A stretch of DNA of 64,000 nt from Poa pratensis (GCA_947311845.1 CAMZMU010000020.1:36183398-36247397); one strand, 5' to 3'; numbered from the stretch's first letter, positions 35,017-45,016 are shown. Notes: generated by a model not told the origin, from the sequence alone. A program made the numbers and translations.

Positions 35017-36738
35017 CTGACTATTTCAGAAAAGATTTGGAAGAAAACACGTACTGAACCTACAGAACTAACAGTGAGTGGTCTGATTACCAGAGGTGCA
35101 AGTTTTTTCAAGCAATGGCGCATTCCTTGGGTCAGTTTCCTTTTCTTTGACCTGACTAGTACAGAGAGACGTGGCTTGACATTATTCCAATGGGCAGTTG
35201 GCTGGCAACTTGATGAAGAATGTTCTGATTATTATCAATGGCATGCTGCCTTGGCACTGTCCATATCTTCTACTTCCAAGTACAGTAAGTGTGTTCTAGC
35301 AGGGGTATCTCCACCTGAGTTCTCACTTGGAGTTCAGTGCCGTCATGGCAATATTTTTGAAGAATGTCCATCAGTATATGTGGCAATGGTAATGCTGCTC
35401 TACAGGAATTACAGTCCTCTGAATTCATGGTCTGGGTATACTGCACTCCACTGTACCACTGCATCGGTGGTGCAAATTTGCAGGCTCATGTATGGAAACC
35501 TGCGACCGGCTTGGGCAATCATATCTGGTGCTTTTCTGAAGTGCAACAAGTATATCTTTTGCTGGTATGGACTGAAACCTTGGACACCGTCTATGGCTTA
35601 TACATACTGGCTACTAAATGAGCAAGTGTCGACTGGAGTGGTTGTACTCGACATGCAATGTCTCAGGTACAAGATCCTAGTCCGCATACCTGTTACTTAT
35701 CTCAAGGTCAAGCCTATGGAACTATTCCCAGGAGATGTTGCAAGTAGAGGGCACGACTGTGCAAAATCTCGATGCATCATCTTTTGGATGCCATATTATC
35801 ACCATTGCTCTCCTATGAGGTATCTATGCGGCAAGGATTATTGTTTGCACATCACTAAGTTTTCTTGGGAATTGGTTCATTCTGTGGTGGCTACTTCTCA
35901 TGGCAAGACTGTTAGCAACCAAAGTGTTGAGGTTGGTCTGTTATTTCATCTCCAACAGTGGCTACGACATAAGCTATTTGACCCGGCGTTTCTAATCAGA
36001 ATTGAAGCACGTGGGAACCCAGGCACACATCTTTCATCAAGTCCTTGTTTCACACGACGCCAGCCTGCAATTACCTGCCTTTTCAAGATGGGAAGTATGT
36101 CTTGGCTCGAGCCACTTATTACTTTGACCATGATGACCACGACTGCTACGTTGATGCCTTTTCTCGACAAGACCGACATTGACCACATCTATGATCTAGA
36201 GCCCTTTCAAGGAGGGAGGAACGCCATAGCCATGACCACCTTCTTCGAGCAAGTTTCTGCCAGCCACAACTACTACCTCGATTTTGACCAAGTTCGTGCC
36301 AACAATAACTACTACATGAGTGCTTCCTTTGATTGGGTTCCCATCAGCCAGGACTACTACTCCCACTTTGTTGAGGCCTACCCCAACTTTGGCTACTACG
36401 GCGTCTCTGACAAAATGAAAGATCGTCGATTGAAATGGGATCCAGGTGGTTTCTCTGTAATGTCGGCTTGGGGTCAAGCCGAGTTTCAAGGAGGGAGGGA
36501 TGTTAGGAGCCTATCCTACACATACGTACCGGGCTGGTCTCCTGGGCCACTACATGGGCCTGGCCCAAGCTGCGAGCGGGCGAGCTACAAGTACCTTGGA
36601 GGAAGCAGCGATCAAGGGCATCCAAGTTGGATCACGGCGAAACGGCACGGCGGCTCTTCCTTCCCACCTCGGCTCTATTCCCCATTCCCCTTCTTGCTTG
36701 TTCATCTTGTATCCAGATTTGCTACCAAATCCTTGTGA
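35017..36738 (+). CDS. ORF2 of element X: long ORF of unknown function, cut off from its start by the LARD
   Basis: A frame open for 574 codons from the LARD junction to a TGA inside the 3' LTR. Before the LARD inserted, an ATG at 21542 lay in frame (MSLTISEKIWKK), so the ORF would have been 575 residues. It is rich in Trp, Tyr and Cys and contains a stretch of three or four imperfect repeats around paired tyrosines at about 36247-36400 (HNYYLDFDQV, NNYYMSASFDWV, QDYYSHFVEAY, FGYYGVSD). No gag, protease, integrase, reverse transcriptase or envelope motif is seen. An open frame of this length is unlikely by chance. It may be a captured host gene or an accessory protein. Confidence 0.45.
   Translation: MTISEKIWKKTRTEPTELTVSGLITRGASFFKQWRIPWVSFLFFDLTSTERRGLTLFQWAVGWQLDEECSDYYQWHAALALSISSTSKYSKCVLAGVSPPEFSLGVQCRHGNIFEECPSVYVAMVMLLYRNYSPLNSWSGYTALHCTTASVVQICRLMYGNLRPAWAIISGAFLKCNKYIFCWYGLKPWTPSMAYTYWLLNEQVSTGVVVLDMQCLRYKILVRIPVTYLKVKPMELFPGDVASRGHDCAKSRCIIFWMPYYHHCSPMRYLCGKDYCLHITKFSWELVHSVVATSHGKTVSNQSVEVGLLFHLQQWLRHKLFDPAFLIRIEARGNPGTHLSSSPCFTRRQPAITCLFKMGSMSWLEPLITLTMMTTTATLMPFLDKTDIDHIYDLEPFQGGRNAIAMTTFFEQVSASHNYYLDFDQVRANNNYYMSASFDWVPISQDYYSHFVEAYPNFGYYGVSDKMKDRRLKWDPGGFSVMSAWGQAEFQGGRDVRSLSYTYVPGWSPGPLHGPGPSCERASYKYLGGSSDQGHPSWITAKRHGGSSFPPRLYSPFPFLLVHLVSRFATKSL
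36487..36500 (+). other. Polypurine tract of element X
   Basis: CAAGGAGGGAGGGA lies directly before the 3' LTR and is the likely plus-strand primer. Confidence 0.7.
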
Positions 36739-36787
36739 TTGTTGCTACTGTAGTGATTGAGTGGGTCTAATTACCAGGCTGTTAACA
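36501..36787 (+). repeat. 3' LTR of element X (287 bp, uninterrupted)
   Basis: TGTTAGGAGCC to GTTAACA, uninterrupted. It is the reference that reveals the Helitron insertion in the 5' LTR. Confidence 0.9.
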
Positions 36788-36792
36788 TTGTG

Positions 36793-36926
36793 CGACTATT
36801 TTCTTATGACAAAAATCTAGTGACGGCGAAGAACTTCCCAAAGGACACAAAAAAATCCTAGAACTCAGTGCTTATGGAGCGTCTTTCTTTTTAAAGAAAA
36901 GATAGCTGAAGACATATGGTATCTGA
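36793..36926. promoter_or_regulatory. Former upstream DNA of the Rossmann gene, displaced by element X
   Basis: Because element X has a clean target duplication, the sequence after 36792 was originally joined to 11665 and lay about 185 bases upstream of the putative Rossmann ATG (read on the minus strand). This short stretch and the DNA beyond the MITE are therefore candidate promoter sequence, now 25 kb away. No TATA box is obvious. Confidence 0.45.
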
Positions 36927-36928
36927 TA

Positions 36929-37088
36929 CTCCCTCCGTTTTTTTATATAAGATGTTTTAGATGTTGCACATGTTGTATATATACATACTAAAGTGAGTGA
37001 CATACACACTAAAACATGTCTACATATATTTGTGTACATGTGCATGTGGACAAATGGTAAAACAACTTATATTAAAAAACGGAGGGAG
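36929..37088. mobile_element. Stowaway MITE (Tc1/Mariner type)
   Basis: 160 bp with terminal inverted repeats CTCCCTCCGTTTTTTTATA and its complement, flanked by TA at 36927-36928 and 37089-37090. Both are diagnostic of Stowaway MITEs (Athos/Thalos-like). It is non-coding. Confidence 0.92.
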
Positions 37089-37686
37089 TATTTATTAAAA
37101 AATAGCAAAGTAAAAATAAGGTACAACTCGACGAAATACGGTCAGTACAAAACAAAAATAGCCTGAAAAATCATACTGCTTGTCTTTCTCTTTAAATTCG
37201 ATTGTTTGAATACTACCTGAGTTTGAATCTACACTAAACAAATAGCGAAAGACAGAGACATCTGCAAACGCAACGATTAACAAAAAAAAAATCGTAATAG
37301 ACACTCACAGCGAACAACGAGACCGAGTAACCGTAAAAGGATGGTTGGGGACACACCCAAACAACACAACCTTGCAATCATGGGCGGAGGCAAAACTGGG
37401 CCACGACCCCCCTTCCAAAGTGCAATGTTTTTTTTTTTACTATGTATGCTCACAACTTGTGGCCTGGCCCATCAGCAAATCTCAGCCTATTTTCTTTTGC
37501 ATCTCCCCAGTTTCGTACGTGTGCGCCTCCATGGCGATCTGGTTGTGTTGATCGTTAGCTGCTAGGTCCTTCGGGTTCCTCCTTCTCGACCGTCCAGATC
37601 GTTAGCTTGCCCCTCTGCCCCTCCTCTAGTCTTCTCTGCGTCGCAACCGACAATCGCACACCGTGCTACTGCTCTGCCCCTGCCTA
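37089..37686. other. Unassigned DNA between MITE and Harbinger-like element
   Basis: AT-rich on the left, pyrimidine-rich on the right. It contains a poly-T run at about 37427-37438 preceded by a possible decayed insertion (CAAAACTGGGCCACGACCC). No gene recognised. Confidence 0.35.
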
Positions 37687-38004
37687 GGGCGTGTTTGGTA
37701 GGCTGCATCCATTTTCCATCTCTGCGGGGGCAGGCCCTGGGGGCATGGCCACGAAAAAACGGACGGGAACCATGTTGTTGTTCATGTTTGGTAGCCTGCA
37801 GATGGTGTTGTTGCATGAGTTGGTTAAACAAGACCACCTTATTTGGTTACATGCAGTCTGTGCGTTTGGTCTTAGCTGAAGCGAGTGCGCAATGTTTGGT
37901 TGCATGCAAGAGGCCCGCTATGGTTACCACAGCTCTATCATGGTGAGCTTACCAGTCCATAATCATACACCCGATCATGCCATACACCCGATCATACGTC
38001 CGAT

Positions 38005-38337
38005 CTAGAATAGCAGGAGCTTCACAATCACCACAACTAGAACGATGATTATGAAGTCCTTGATTCTACTGCCTACGACCTGATTACCCACTTCGGCTAC
38101 CATCTCATTAGCCACGACCTGAGCTATCATCTGATGTTCTATCACCTCTTGAGCTACCACCTCTTGATCTATCACCTCGTTGACGTTCAGGAAGTTCCAG
38201 TAGTTCTCCTGTGCCTCTTGCAAAGTTTCAACGCCCTGGTAGCTGTTGTTGGAGAACCCGGTCACTTGTTCATGGCAGCTCCGCCACGAATTGTACACTC
38301 CTGGACGCCTACCTCTGTACACAACGTACCAGTTCAT
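38005..38337 (-). CDS. Viroplasmin/RNase H1 N-terminal-domain protein with C-terminal hydrophobic tail
   Basis: The ATG at 38337 opens MNWYVVYRGRRPGVYNSWRS, followed by CHEQVTGFSNNSYQGVETLQEA. This is the RNase H1 N-terminal (viroplasmin) fold, which binds RNA/DNA hybrids: the YVVYRGRRPGVYNSW strand and the GFSNNSYQG turn are its core. It then has an acidic, Gln/Val-rich helix (VIDQEVVAQEVIEHQMIAQ) and ends in a very hydrophobic segment (DFIIIVLVVVIVKLLLF), a possible tail anchor. There is no RNase H catalytic domain. An acceptor-like TTCGCAG lies just before the ATG, so this may be a second exon. It lies within the Harbinger-like element; its role is unknown. Confidence 0.6.
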   Translation of the reverse strand: MNWYVVYRGRRPGVYNSWRSCHEQVTGFSNNSYQGVETLQEAQENYWNFLNVNEVIDQEVVAQEVIEHQMIAQVVANEMVAEVGNQVVGSRIKDFIIIVLVVVIVKLLLF

Positions 38338-38790
38338 CTGCGAACACCACAAAGATCAAAAGAAACAGAAGAGCATCATCACAAGAGGCATGATGAACAA
38401 CAGAAGAAGCATATGAAGTTCACTCTAACATAAACCTTGTGCAGCATGCATGATAATTACAAAAGGGGATCACAAGTTTATCCTACCACTATGGTGTTAA
38501 ACCTACCACCACATAAAAAGTGGGTGTGCCATCCTACCACCACCACCACCAGGAAGTTCACCATCATCTGAGGGGTTAGTATATACCACCTCATCAAAAT
38601 ATGCATGCCATAAGACAAGTTTCAAGCCCTAGCTAAGCCAAAATATACATCGTCATCGTCACTTTTCATCTTTGTTGTGATGCTGCTGCTGCTACCACCA
38701 CACTGCAACTCAATCTTTGTAGTACTTTCCCAAGAAGGTCCCGAGCCAGAGGGTCCTGTGCTGCGGCGCTATGCCGACGAATTTCACACC

Positions 38791-39816
38791 CTAGGCCTTG
38801 TGATCGACAAGGTGGCCAAGAGCCACCATCAGAGCCTCCTCAGTGAACCCAATGGAGTCCATGACTGCATTGTACAGCTCAGGGTGCATATGTATGTGGG
38901 CTTGCTGTCCATGATGGCCTGGGCAACCTCTTTCACTGCTTCTGTCATGCTCGCGAAAGCCTGGATCTCCTCGTCACCGAGGGCTCCCCTCTTCCTCTTC
39001 CCTCCATGACCATGACCATGACCATGACCATGGTCGGGTGCATCACCCTGCTTGGCGGGAGGACCATCGAGGATGATGGTCTCAGATTCTTGCGTGTCGA
39101 CATCCTCTGGGTGGGGCACGCCGAGGGGAGCACCTGAGCCCATGGCAATTTGCCGGTGGCCAAACCGTAGGAGAAGATCGTTTGCATCTATGGGTAGTTT
39201 AGAATGGGCTTGTTAAGAAACTCCGCGTCTTTCGGGTGATCCTACGAATGGTAGAAGAGTTTTTTAGATGGGAATGTTAGGGGTGGTTAAAACCAAAGTG
39301 GTTGGACAATGTGCTAACCATGATGTGCCCGGTGTAGTGGGCAGACTCGAGGATGATTGTGTGGGTCTCCTCACACCATTGTGCCCCGCTCAAATCTCTG
39401 AGCTTGCTCACCTGCACCCATCTGAGCCTCCACTTCCTCAGGTGGTTGTACACCTGAGTTGAGGTCACCTCTGCCCCACATTGATCAAAGAGAGCCCTGG
39501 TGCAATCTTTCAGGTGCACCTCTTTGAATCCTTTGTTGGTTCTCACCCCAGTCTTGATCAGAGTAGTCATGTGCTTTAGGAGGAAGGTTGACATGAATGG
39601 AAGCCACTTCATGGTTGCTTTGGTCTGGGCCTTGTTCTTCGCAATCTGTTGGGTCACCGTCATAGCGATGGTGTTCACAACCTCAGACACGACCTGGCTA
39701 GCGGTCGGCGCATGCTCGTTCATACCCAAATCGGACAGAGGTTGCGAGTCATCGACGTGCGATGGGATTTGCGAGTCACCGATGGGAATAAGTGCTTGGC
39801 TAATGTCCTCGCACAT
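38791..39816 (-). pseudogene. Myb/SANT-like DNA-binding ORF of the Harbinger-like element, broken
   Basis: The first exon (39816 to about 39310) starts MCEDISQALIPIGDS and contains MKWLPFMSTFLLKHMTTL...KGFKEVHLKDC...VYNHLRKWRLRW, the Myb/SANT-like domain. In PIF/Harbinger elements this protein brings the transposase to DNA. After a GT-AG intron the frame resumes at about 39238 with DHPKDAEFLNKPILNYP and meets TAG. The homologous sequence then shifts frame into MGSGAPLGVPHPEDVD, a GHGHGHGH repeat, a basic GGKRKRG, and a second shift before HPELYNAVMDSIGF...GHLVDHKA. It is therefore a pseudogene with one stop and at least two frameshifts. Confidence 0.65.
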
Positions 39817-40292
39817 GGAATCCTACATCGATCAAGAACACCAAACGCACATGAATCCTAACAGAAGTAACAGGGGTTTGACATGGACACAAGTAAGAAC
39901 ATACGTAACAGATCTAACAAGGCTACCACATGTACACGACGAAGATCTAATCTAAACCACAAGCAAGCACAGATCGAGAAGAACACAAAGCATATACAGA
40001 TCTAAGCACAGATCGACAAGACAGGCTAACCAAATAGCATGTTCTTCTACTAGCACATCACAGATCTACAAAATCGAAGTCAGATGAACCCTAGAAAGTT
40101 CACTTACAGCCATCGGTGAAGATGCGCGACAAGAAAGAACATGCGAGTTGAGAAGGTTGCCGCCGCCTCCTCCGCCGCTGCCCACCGGAGATGAGTGCGC
40201 CACCGCCGCCGCCGCTTACCTGCTCGCTGAAGTTATCGGAGATCTCGAGGTGGTGAAAATGGTGAGCACGTGAGAGCGGTGAGAGTGGAGAG

Positions 40293-40301
40293 TGTATATA
40301 A
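40293..40301 (-). promoter_or_regulatory. TATA box of the Harbinger-like element's ORF
   Basis: TATATACAC on the minus strand, followed by a CT-rich leader (CTCTCCACTCTCACCGCTCTC) and a donor-like CAG/GTAAGC at about 40220. It fits a promoter and non-coding first exon upstream of the Myb-like gene. Confidence 0.45.
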
Positions 40302-40876
40302 GGGAGGGTTTTCGACTGGAGGTGACGCGAATTCTCTCGCCAACTTTTTCGCTGCAGCAGGGAAGCTCCCGCCATCTCCGTCTCGCACGAGCTCAGTGCA
40401 AGGGGGATGGGGATTTTGCATCGGCGAGGAGAGAACGAGGTTGGCTCCACGGAAACGGCCGATTCGGCCGTTCCCATCGGGCCTGGCCCGGAGGTGCTTT
40501 AACGTTCGCGCTAGCCTGGCCCAAGTGCTCCTGCAGGCTACCAAACACCCTCAACTTGCAGCTGGCGGGCCTAGCTGGGCTTGCTGCAGCCTACCAAACA
40601 AGCCCCTACTGCTTCCTGCTTGCATCGCTGCCTACACACCTTAGTCTCGTTGGCTCTGTTGGCTGCAGCGCCCTGCACCCATCCAACTTAGGTCAATCCC
40701 TTTTCTGATTCTTTCATTAAGATTTGATTCTTTCATGAAGGATTGGGATGTAGTTGATAAACATGTACCTGGCCCGGTTCGGTAATTTATATGTCATTTA
40801 CTCAATGATGATTAATTGATATTCTATTTCTTATTTATGTAGACTTCTTTTCTGTGAGAACGAGGAACGACTAGGG

Positions 40877-41209
40877 CTCATTCGAGTGAGAATTAAGTTA
40901 ACTCACACTCAGATGACATCATCCAGTTGCATGTGCAACTCATGGGTAATCTATGTGTAACTGAGAAAAATTTGTTGCAACTCATGTGAACTGGGAAAAT
41001 CTCAATTGCACTCATGTGCAACCCTGTGTAACTAAGAAAAATTCATTTGTAACTCATGTGCAAAACATCTACATCCAAAAAAATCTCAGTTGCAACTGGA
41101 GAAAATATGAGTTGCAACTCATGTACAACTCACACCCCGCACGAATCACGATGTAAATCTAACGGGATTAGAGTTGAGTGAGCTCTAACTTAATTCTCAC
41201 TCGATTGAG
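40877..41209. repeat. MITE-like inverted-repeat element with internal tandem motifs
   Basis: The ends form an inverted repeat: CTCATTCGAGTGAGAATTAA on the left and CTCAATCGAGTGAGAATTAA (complement) on the right. Inside, a motif like TTGCAACTCATGTGCAACTG is repeated about six times imperfectly. A target duplication was not found, so the superfamily is open (Mutator- or hAT-like). Confidence 0.5.
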
Positions 41210-42297
41210 AAATAGCAAAACCGCAGTTATATATGTTGTTTTCGCGTGAAACAGAAATCATCATGAAGTTGCCATCCAATAATCCATCATGTATGTTCTA
41301 TGACTTGCCACTTTTTTCATGTATATTTTCTGTTTTCCAAGAAATTCGCCCCCTCTTATATTTTGTTCACGCTCCGCCACTGCTTGCAATACTGCACCAC
41401 CGGTGCGTGCAGAGGGTTGGAGAAAGTGAATCTTAGCACAACTCAAACCAATGAAGAGATCGAAAATGTCCCATGGACTAGCGAACAGTTTACTTTAAAC
41501 GACACACCAACTGTTAAAATCCAAAGGAATCCAATAGATATGACAACACCTACCCCTACTTCGCCGATGTCGAAAATGTTGATGAGGTAGAGGCCGAGAG
41601 ACATTATTTCAATGCGCTATCACTGCCATCGTCGATGTTGGTAGGGAGATCGAAGCCAAACTCTAATTTTAGAGACCTTGCAACAGCGTTGAGCGCAAAT
41701 CCGAGGTCCACAGCCCTCCCGCCACCAAAGCGGCAAACAGAGTAGCTGGTGACCCGTTGATTCACTATCAAAGACGGACAAACGGCGACGGCGGCTACAA
41801 GTGAACCCTAGGTCGTTGCCTCTCTTGTTTTTTCACAATCATGAATAGTTGTGTGTGCTTAGAAAAATATCTTTAACATGTCCATTGTTTTTGGATCTTC
41901 GATTGAAAAAATGACCAACAGCGAGACCCAGATTAGTTTTCAAGAGGGGCGGAAAATGAGCCGCAGAATTTTTGATATATCAGGGCTATCGTCTAGATTT
42001 TCATTATCCGGATCCAGTCGCGCTCGTTGGGTGACCGTGAGTGACATTTCAGCTCCTTCTTCTGCTCAAGCGTCGTCGTCGATCTCCGGCTGTTCCCGGT
42101 GCTCCTAGTGAAGCGAGTGGCACCCTCCGGCAACGCCCGACCCCCTAGTGTTTAGTTCGTATCACCGACGTCATTTAGATTTATGTTTAGCATTATTGTC
42201 GGCGCTCGACCATTTAAATTTATGTTGATCTCTGGTTTATTGTGTTTATATATTTGTATGAACTACGTTTAAATCCTCGCGCGAAATTCTGTTTGAT

Positions 42298-42338
42298 ATC
42301 AAAGGGGACGGAGGCAAAACTCTCCGGTCCCCTTTGAT
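42298..42338. repeat. Perfect-arm hairpin upstream of the carboxypeptidase gene
   Basis: Twelve-base arms ATCAAAGGGGAC and GTCCCCTTTGAT enclose a further GGAG/CTCC stem. Related direct repeats (CCCTAGTGTTTAG then TCGTATCA) flank it at about 42145 and 42372. It could be a small foldback insertion. Confidence 0.55.
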
Positions 42339-42643
42339 TTAAAACATGGGAGGCAAAACTCTGTTTTAAACCCTAGTGTTTAGCTCGTATCAAAGCGAAC
42401 CCGTGGAAGCCAGATAAGATCGATTTCACCTGAAAATTGCCGGCACAATGCGACCGGCCGGACGGCGTTACAACTAGTGTTGCTAGCCAGCTGCCGCGCG
42501 TCTTAGATTTCCCGATGAAACATTTGTTTATGCGCGGCAAGGCAAGGCCAGGCCAGGAACTCCCCAAATCGCGCCACCTATTTAGTTGGACGTGTAACGC
42601 CTGTTACTAGCGGCATTACAGTACCTGCAAGCGCACTTTGAAA

Positions 42644-45010
42644 ATGGACACGTACCTACGTCCTCTTGCTCTGATCTCCCTTCTGATCCTCTCTCTGCTC
42701 GGCGCCAGCTCCGCCGCGACGGTCACCACCGGCGCCCCTGACGGCAGTGAGCTCTGGGGATATGTCGAAGTCCGGCCAAGTAATTATAACACGCATATAT
42801 AATTTGCTTGCTATCGATCTCTCCCGGCGGCAAGAATTTTGAAGCCCTTTCTCTTTGTTTTGCGTTACAGAGGCTAACCTGTTCTGGTGGTACTACAAGA
42901 GCCCCCAGAGGGTGTCGACGCCGTCCAAGCCATGGCCGACCGTCCTCTGGCTGCAAGGCGGCCCAGTACGTCGTGATCCATGCATCTTCTCGAATTCTGG
43001 CACCGGCAAGAAGCTAATCGTACGTACGTTGTTTGTCGATCAGGGAGCGTCGGGCGTCGGGATCGGCAACTTCCTGGAGATCGGACCGCTGGACGTCAGC
43101 CTGAACCCACGGGACTCGACCTGGCTGCAGAAGGCCGACCTCATCTTTGTGGTCAGTTCAGTCCACATTTCTCTTCGTCCTCTCACCTCGTCCTCGCGTA
43201 ACGTATTCCGTGTGTCGGTGCATGGCGCAGGACAACCCTGTGGGCGTCGGGTACAGCTACGCGGAGGACCCGAGCGTGCTGGTGACGACCGACTGGGAGG
43301 CGGCCACGGACGCCACTACGCTCGTCAAGTCGCTCGTCACGCAGGTGCCCGCTCTGCAGCAGGGCAGCCCGCTCTTCCTCGTCGCCGAGTCCTACGGTGG
43401 CAAGTACGCCGCCACGCTCGGCGTCTCCCTCGCCAGGGCCATCCGCGCCGGCCAACTAAACCTCACCCTAGGCGGTGTCGCGCTGGGTGACAGCTTCGTC
43501 TCGCCGGTGGATTTCACGGTGAGCTTGCATGCAGCAAAAATCGATCATTTCTTGGATTGGATCTTCCTAATGCGTGGATAATAATTAATGAGCGCTGCTT
43601 TGGATCGATGGATCGACGCAGCTCTCGTACGCGCCGCTGCTCCTGGAGGTGTCGAGGCTGGACGACAACGCCGGCGACGCTGCCAAAGGGTAAACATTTA
43701 CTAGTTGGATTACTATATATGCCCTCCCATTAGCAGCCGAATTAATCCTGCTGGTTTCAGGATGGCGGCTAAGACGTAGCAGCAGATCGCGGCTGGGCAG
43801 TTCGCTGCAGCGTGGAGGTCGTGGAATGACTTGCTGCAGTTTATTGACTCCAAGAGTGCCAGCGTCGTAAGTGTTGATCCACTAGCTGTTGTCACAAACT
43901 CAGTCACTCAACTAGCTTGATCGATGTAGCCTTCCCCTTCTTCGTGAAACTATAGCTAATTTGCTATCTTTGCAGGACGTGTACAATTTCTTGCTTGACA
44001 GCGGCATGGACCCGGTGACCGTGACCGCGACCACGGCCGCCGCGGCGACGGCCAGCAATACCCACGTGACCAAGTACTCCACGTACCTCAGCAGCCAGGA
44101 GGCCGTGGCCGACGCCAACACCATCGGCGGCATCATGAACGGGGTTGTCAAGGAAAAGCTCAAGATCATCCCCAGTAACCTCACGTGGCAAGAGCTGTCG
44201 GATCCTGTCTACACCGCACTTGTCAATGACTTCATGAAGCCCAGGATCGACGAGGTGATCAGCGGATGGAATTTAGTTGTGTTTTCTTGAAATGCCATGA
44301 AATCGATGGCGTTTGACTACTAAACACTCTATGCTCTGCTCCACACAGATTGATGAGCTGCTGTCTTACGGCGTGAATGTGACGGTGTACAATGGCCAGG
44401 TGATTCCTGCTCTCCATTCTTACTGTCCCCGGCAAAATACTGCTAGTAAAACCTGAATGATTTTTTTACTGGGATTTGTTAGGGAATGTTTGTTCGTCAA
44501 AAAAAATGTTAGGGAATGTTATGTTAAGCTTTAGTGTACCGTTCTTGTTATGCTATCAACATAGTGCTAAAATATATTATCCTTGTGAAGCTCGATGTGA
44601 TCTGCTCAACGAGTGGCGCAGAAGCCTGGGTTCAGAAGCTCAAGTGAGTTTTAATTTCTCTCACGTTTCTTCTTGCATGCAAGATTCAAATATGCGGCCT
44701 TTGATTAAACTACATTTCAGATGGGATGGGCTGAAGAACTTCACGAGCCTGCCAAGGCAGCCTCTACAATGTGGATCTTCCAAGCTCACCCAGGCCTTCG
44801 TCAGATCCTACAAAAACCTGCACTTCTACTGGATCCTTGGAGCTGGACACTTCGTAAGTTTCTCCACACGCATTTGTGATTCTCTATGATGCTCTTTATA
44901 TGAATATATTCCCATTTTCTTGTGTTATCTGCGCTTTGCAGGTACCTGCTAACCAGCCCTGCATTGCTCTGGACATGATTGGTAGCATAACCCAGTCTCC
45001 AGCCAGCTAG
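42644..45010 (+). pseudogene. SCPL51: Serine carboxypeptidase-like gene (SCPL51 type), complete exons with one nonsense codon
   Basis: Eleven exons: 42644-42779, 42871-42965, 43044-43151, 43231-43518, 43622-43689, 43761-43866, 43976-44254, 44349-44399, 44591-44643, 44721-44853 and 44942-45010. All introns are GT-AG and in phase, for 461 residues, the usual family length. Residues 1-25 are a signal peptide. Peptidase family S10 features are all there: oxyanion motif WLQGGPGASGVG, Ser167 in AESYGG, Asp379 in QLDVIC and His438 in GAGHF. Such enzymes cut C-terminal residues from secreted or vacuolar proteins. The oddity is TAG at 43777-43779 (codon 238, KT*QQI), a single C-to-T change from CAG, which removes Asp379 and His438. 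No in-frame alternative acceptor avoids it. Everything else looks conserved, so inactivation is recent or the base is wrong. Confidence 0.85.
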
Positions 45011-45016
45011 AAGATA

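Larger units (their letters stand above)
11671..36787 (+). mobile_element. Element X: short-LTR non-autonomous retrotransposon, twice interrupted
   Basis: 5' LTR 11671-11925 plus 20664-20694, primer site 20697-20709, internal region 20695-21548 plus 35013-36500, purine tract 36487-36500, 3' LTR 36501-36787. The 5-bp target duplication TTGTG is present at 11666-11670 and 36788-36792. Without the nested Helitron and LARD the element is about 2.9 kb. It encodes no recognisable protease, integrase or reverse transcriptase, so it must rely on a helper. It has two reading frames: a gag-like ORF1 and a long ORF2 of unknown function. By eye the LTRs differ by about six base changes and one short block. 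Confidence 0.88.
37687..40605 (-). mobile_element. PIF/Harbinger-like DNA transposon, non-autonomous
   Basis: Terminal inverted repeats begin GGGCGTGTTTGGTAGGCTGC on the left and GGGCTTGTTTGGTAGGCTGC on the right (complement), with one mismatch in 21 bases. A 3-bp flank CTA is repeated at 37684-37686 and 40606-40608. Both ends have subterminal copies of the TTTGGTAGCCTGCA/TGCAGG motif. The minus strand carries a Myb/SANT-type ORF, which in this superfamily is the DNA-binding partner, and a viroplasmin-fold ORF. No DDE transposase was found, so it depends on a relative. The superfamily call rests on ends, 3-bp duplication and the Myb-like ORF. Confidence 0.75.
40609..42640. other. Unassigned DNA and carboxypeptidase promoter region
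   Basis: Apart from a MITE-like block (40877-41209) and a hairpin (42298-42338) no element or gene is recognised. Short frames at 41300-41590 and 41878-42108 have no domain. The last few hundred bases should hold the promoter of the carboxypeptidase gene starting at 42644. Confidence 0.4.

Noticed and set aside
38005..38337. A fragment of an endogenous caulimovirus (viroplasmin domain)
   Set aside because: The domain is the widespread RNase H1 N-terminal fold, no other viral sequence is nearby, and it lies inside the inverted repeats of a DNA transposon.
42855..43490. A 211-codon plus-strand frame inside the carboxypeptidase gene
   Set aside because: It runs through introns and in the wrong frame after the first exon part; spliced exons explain the sequence fully.
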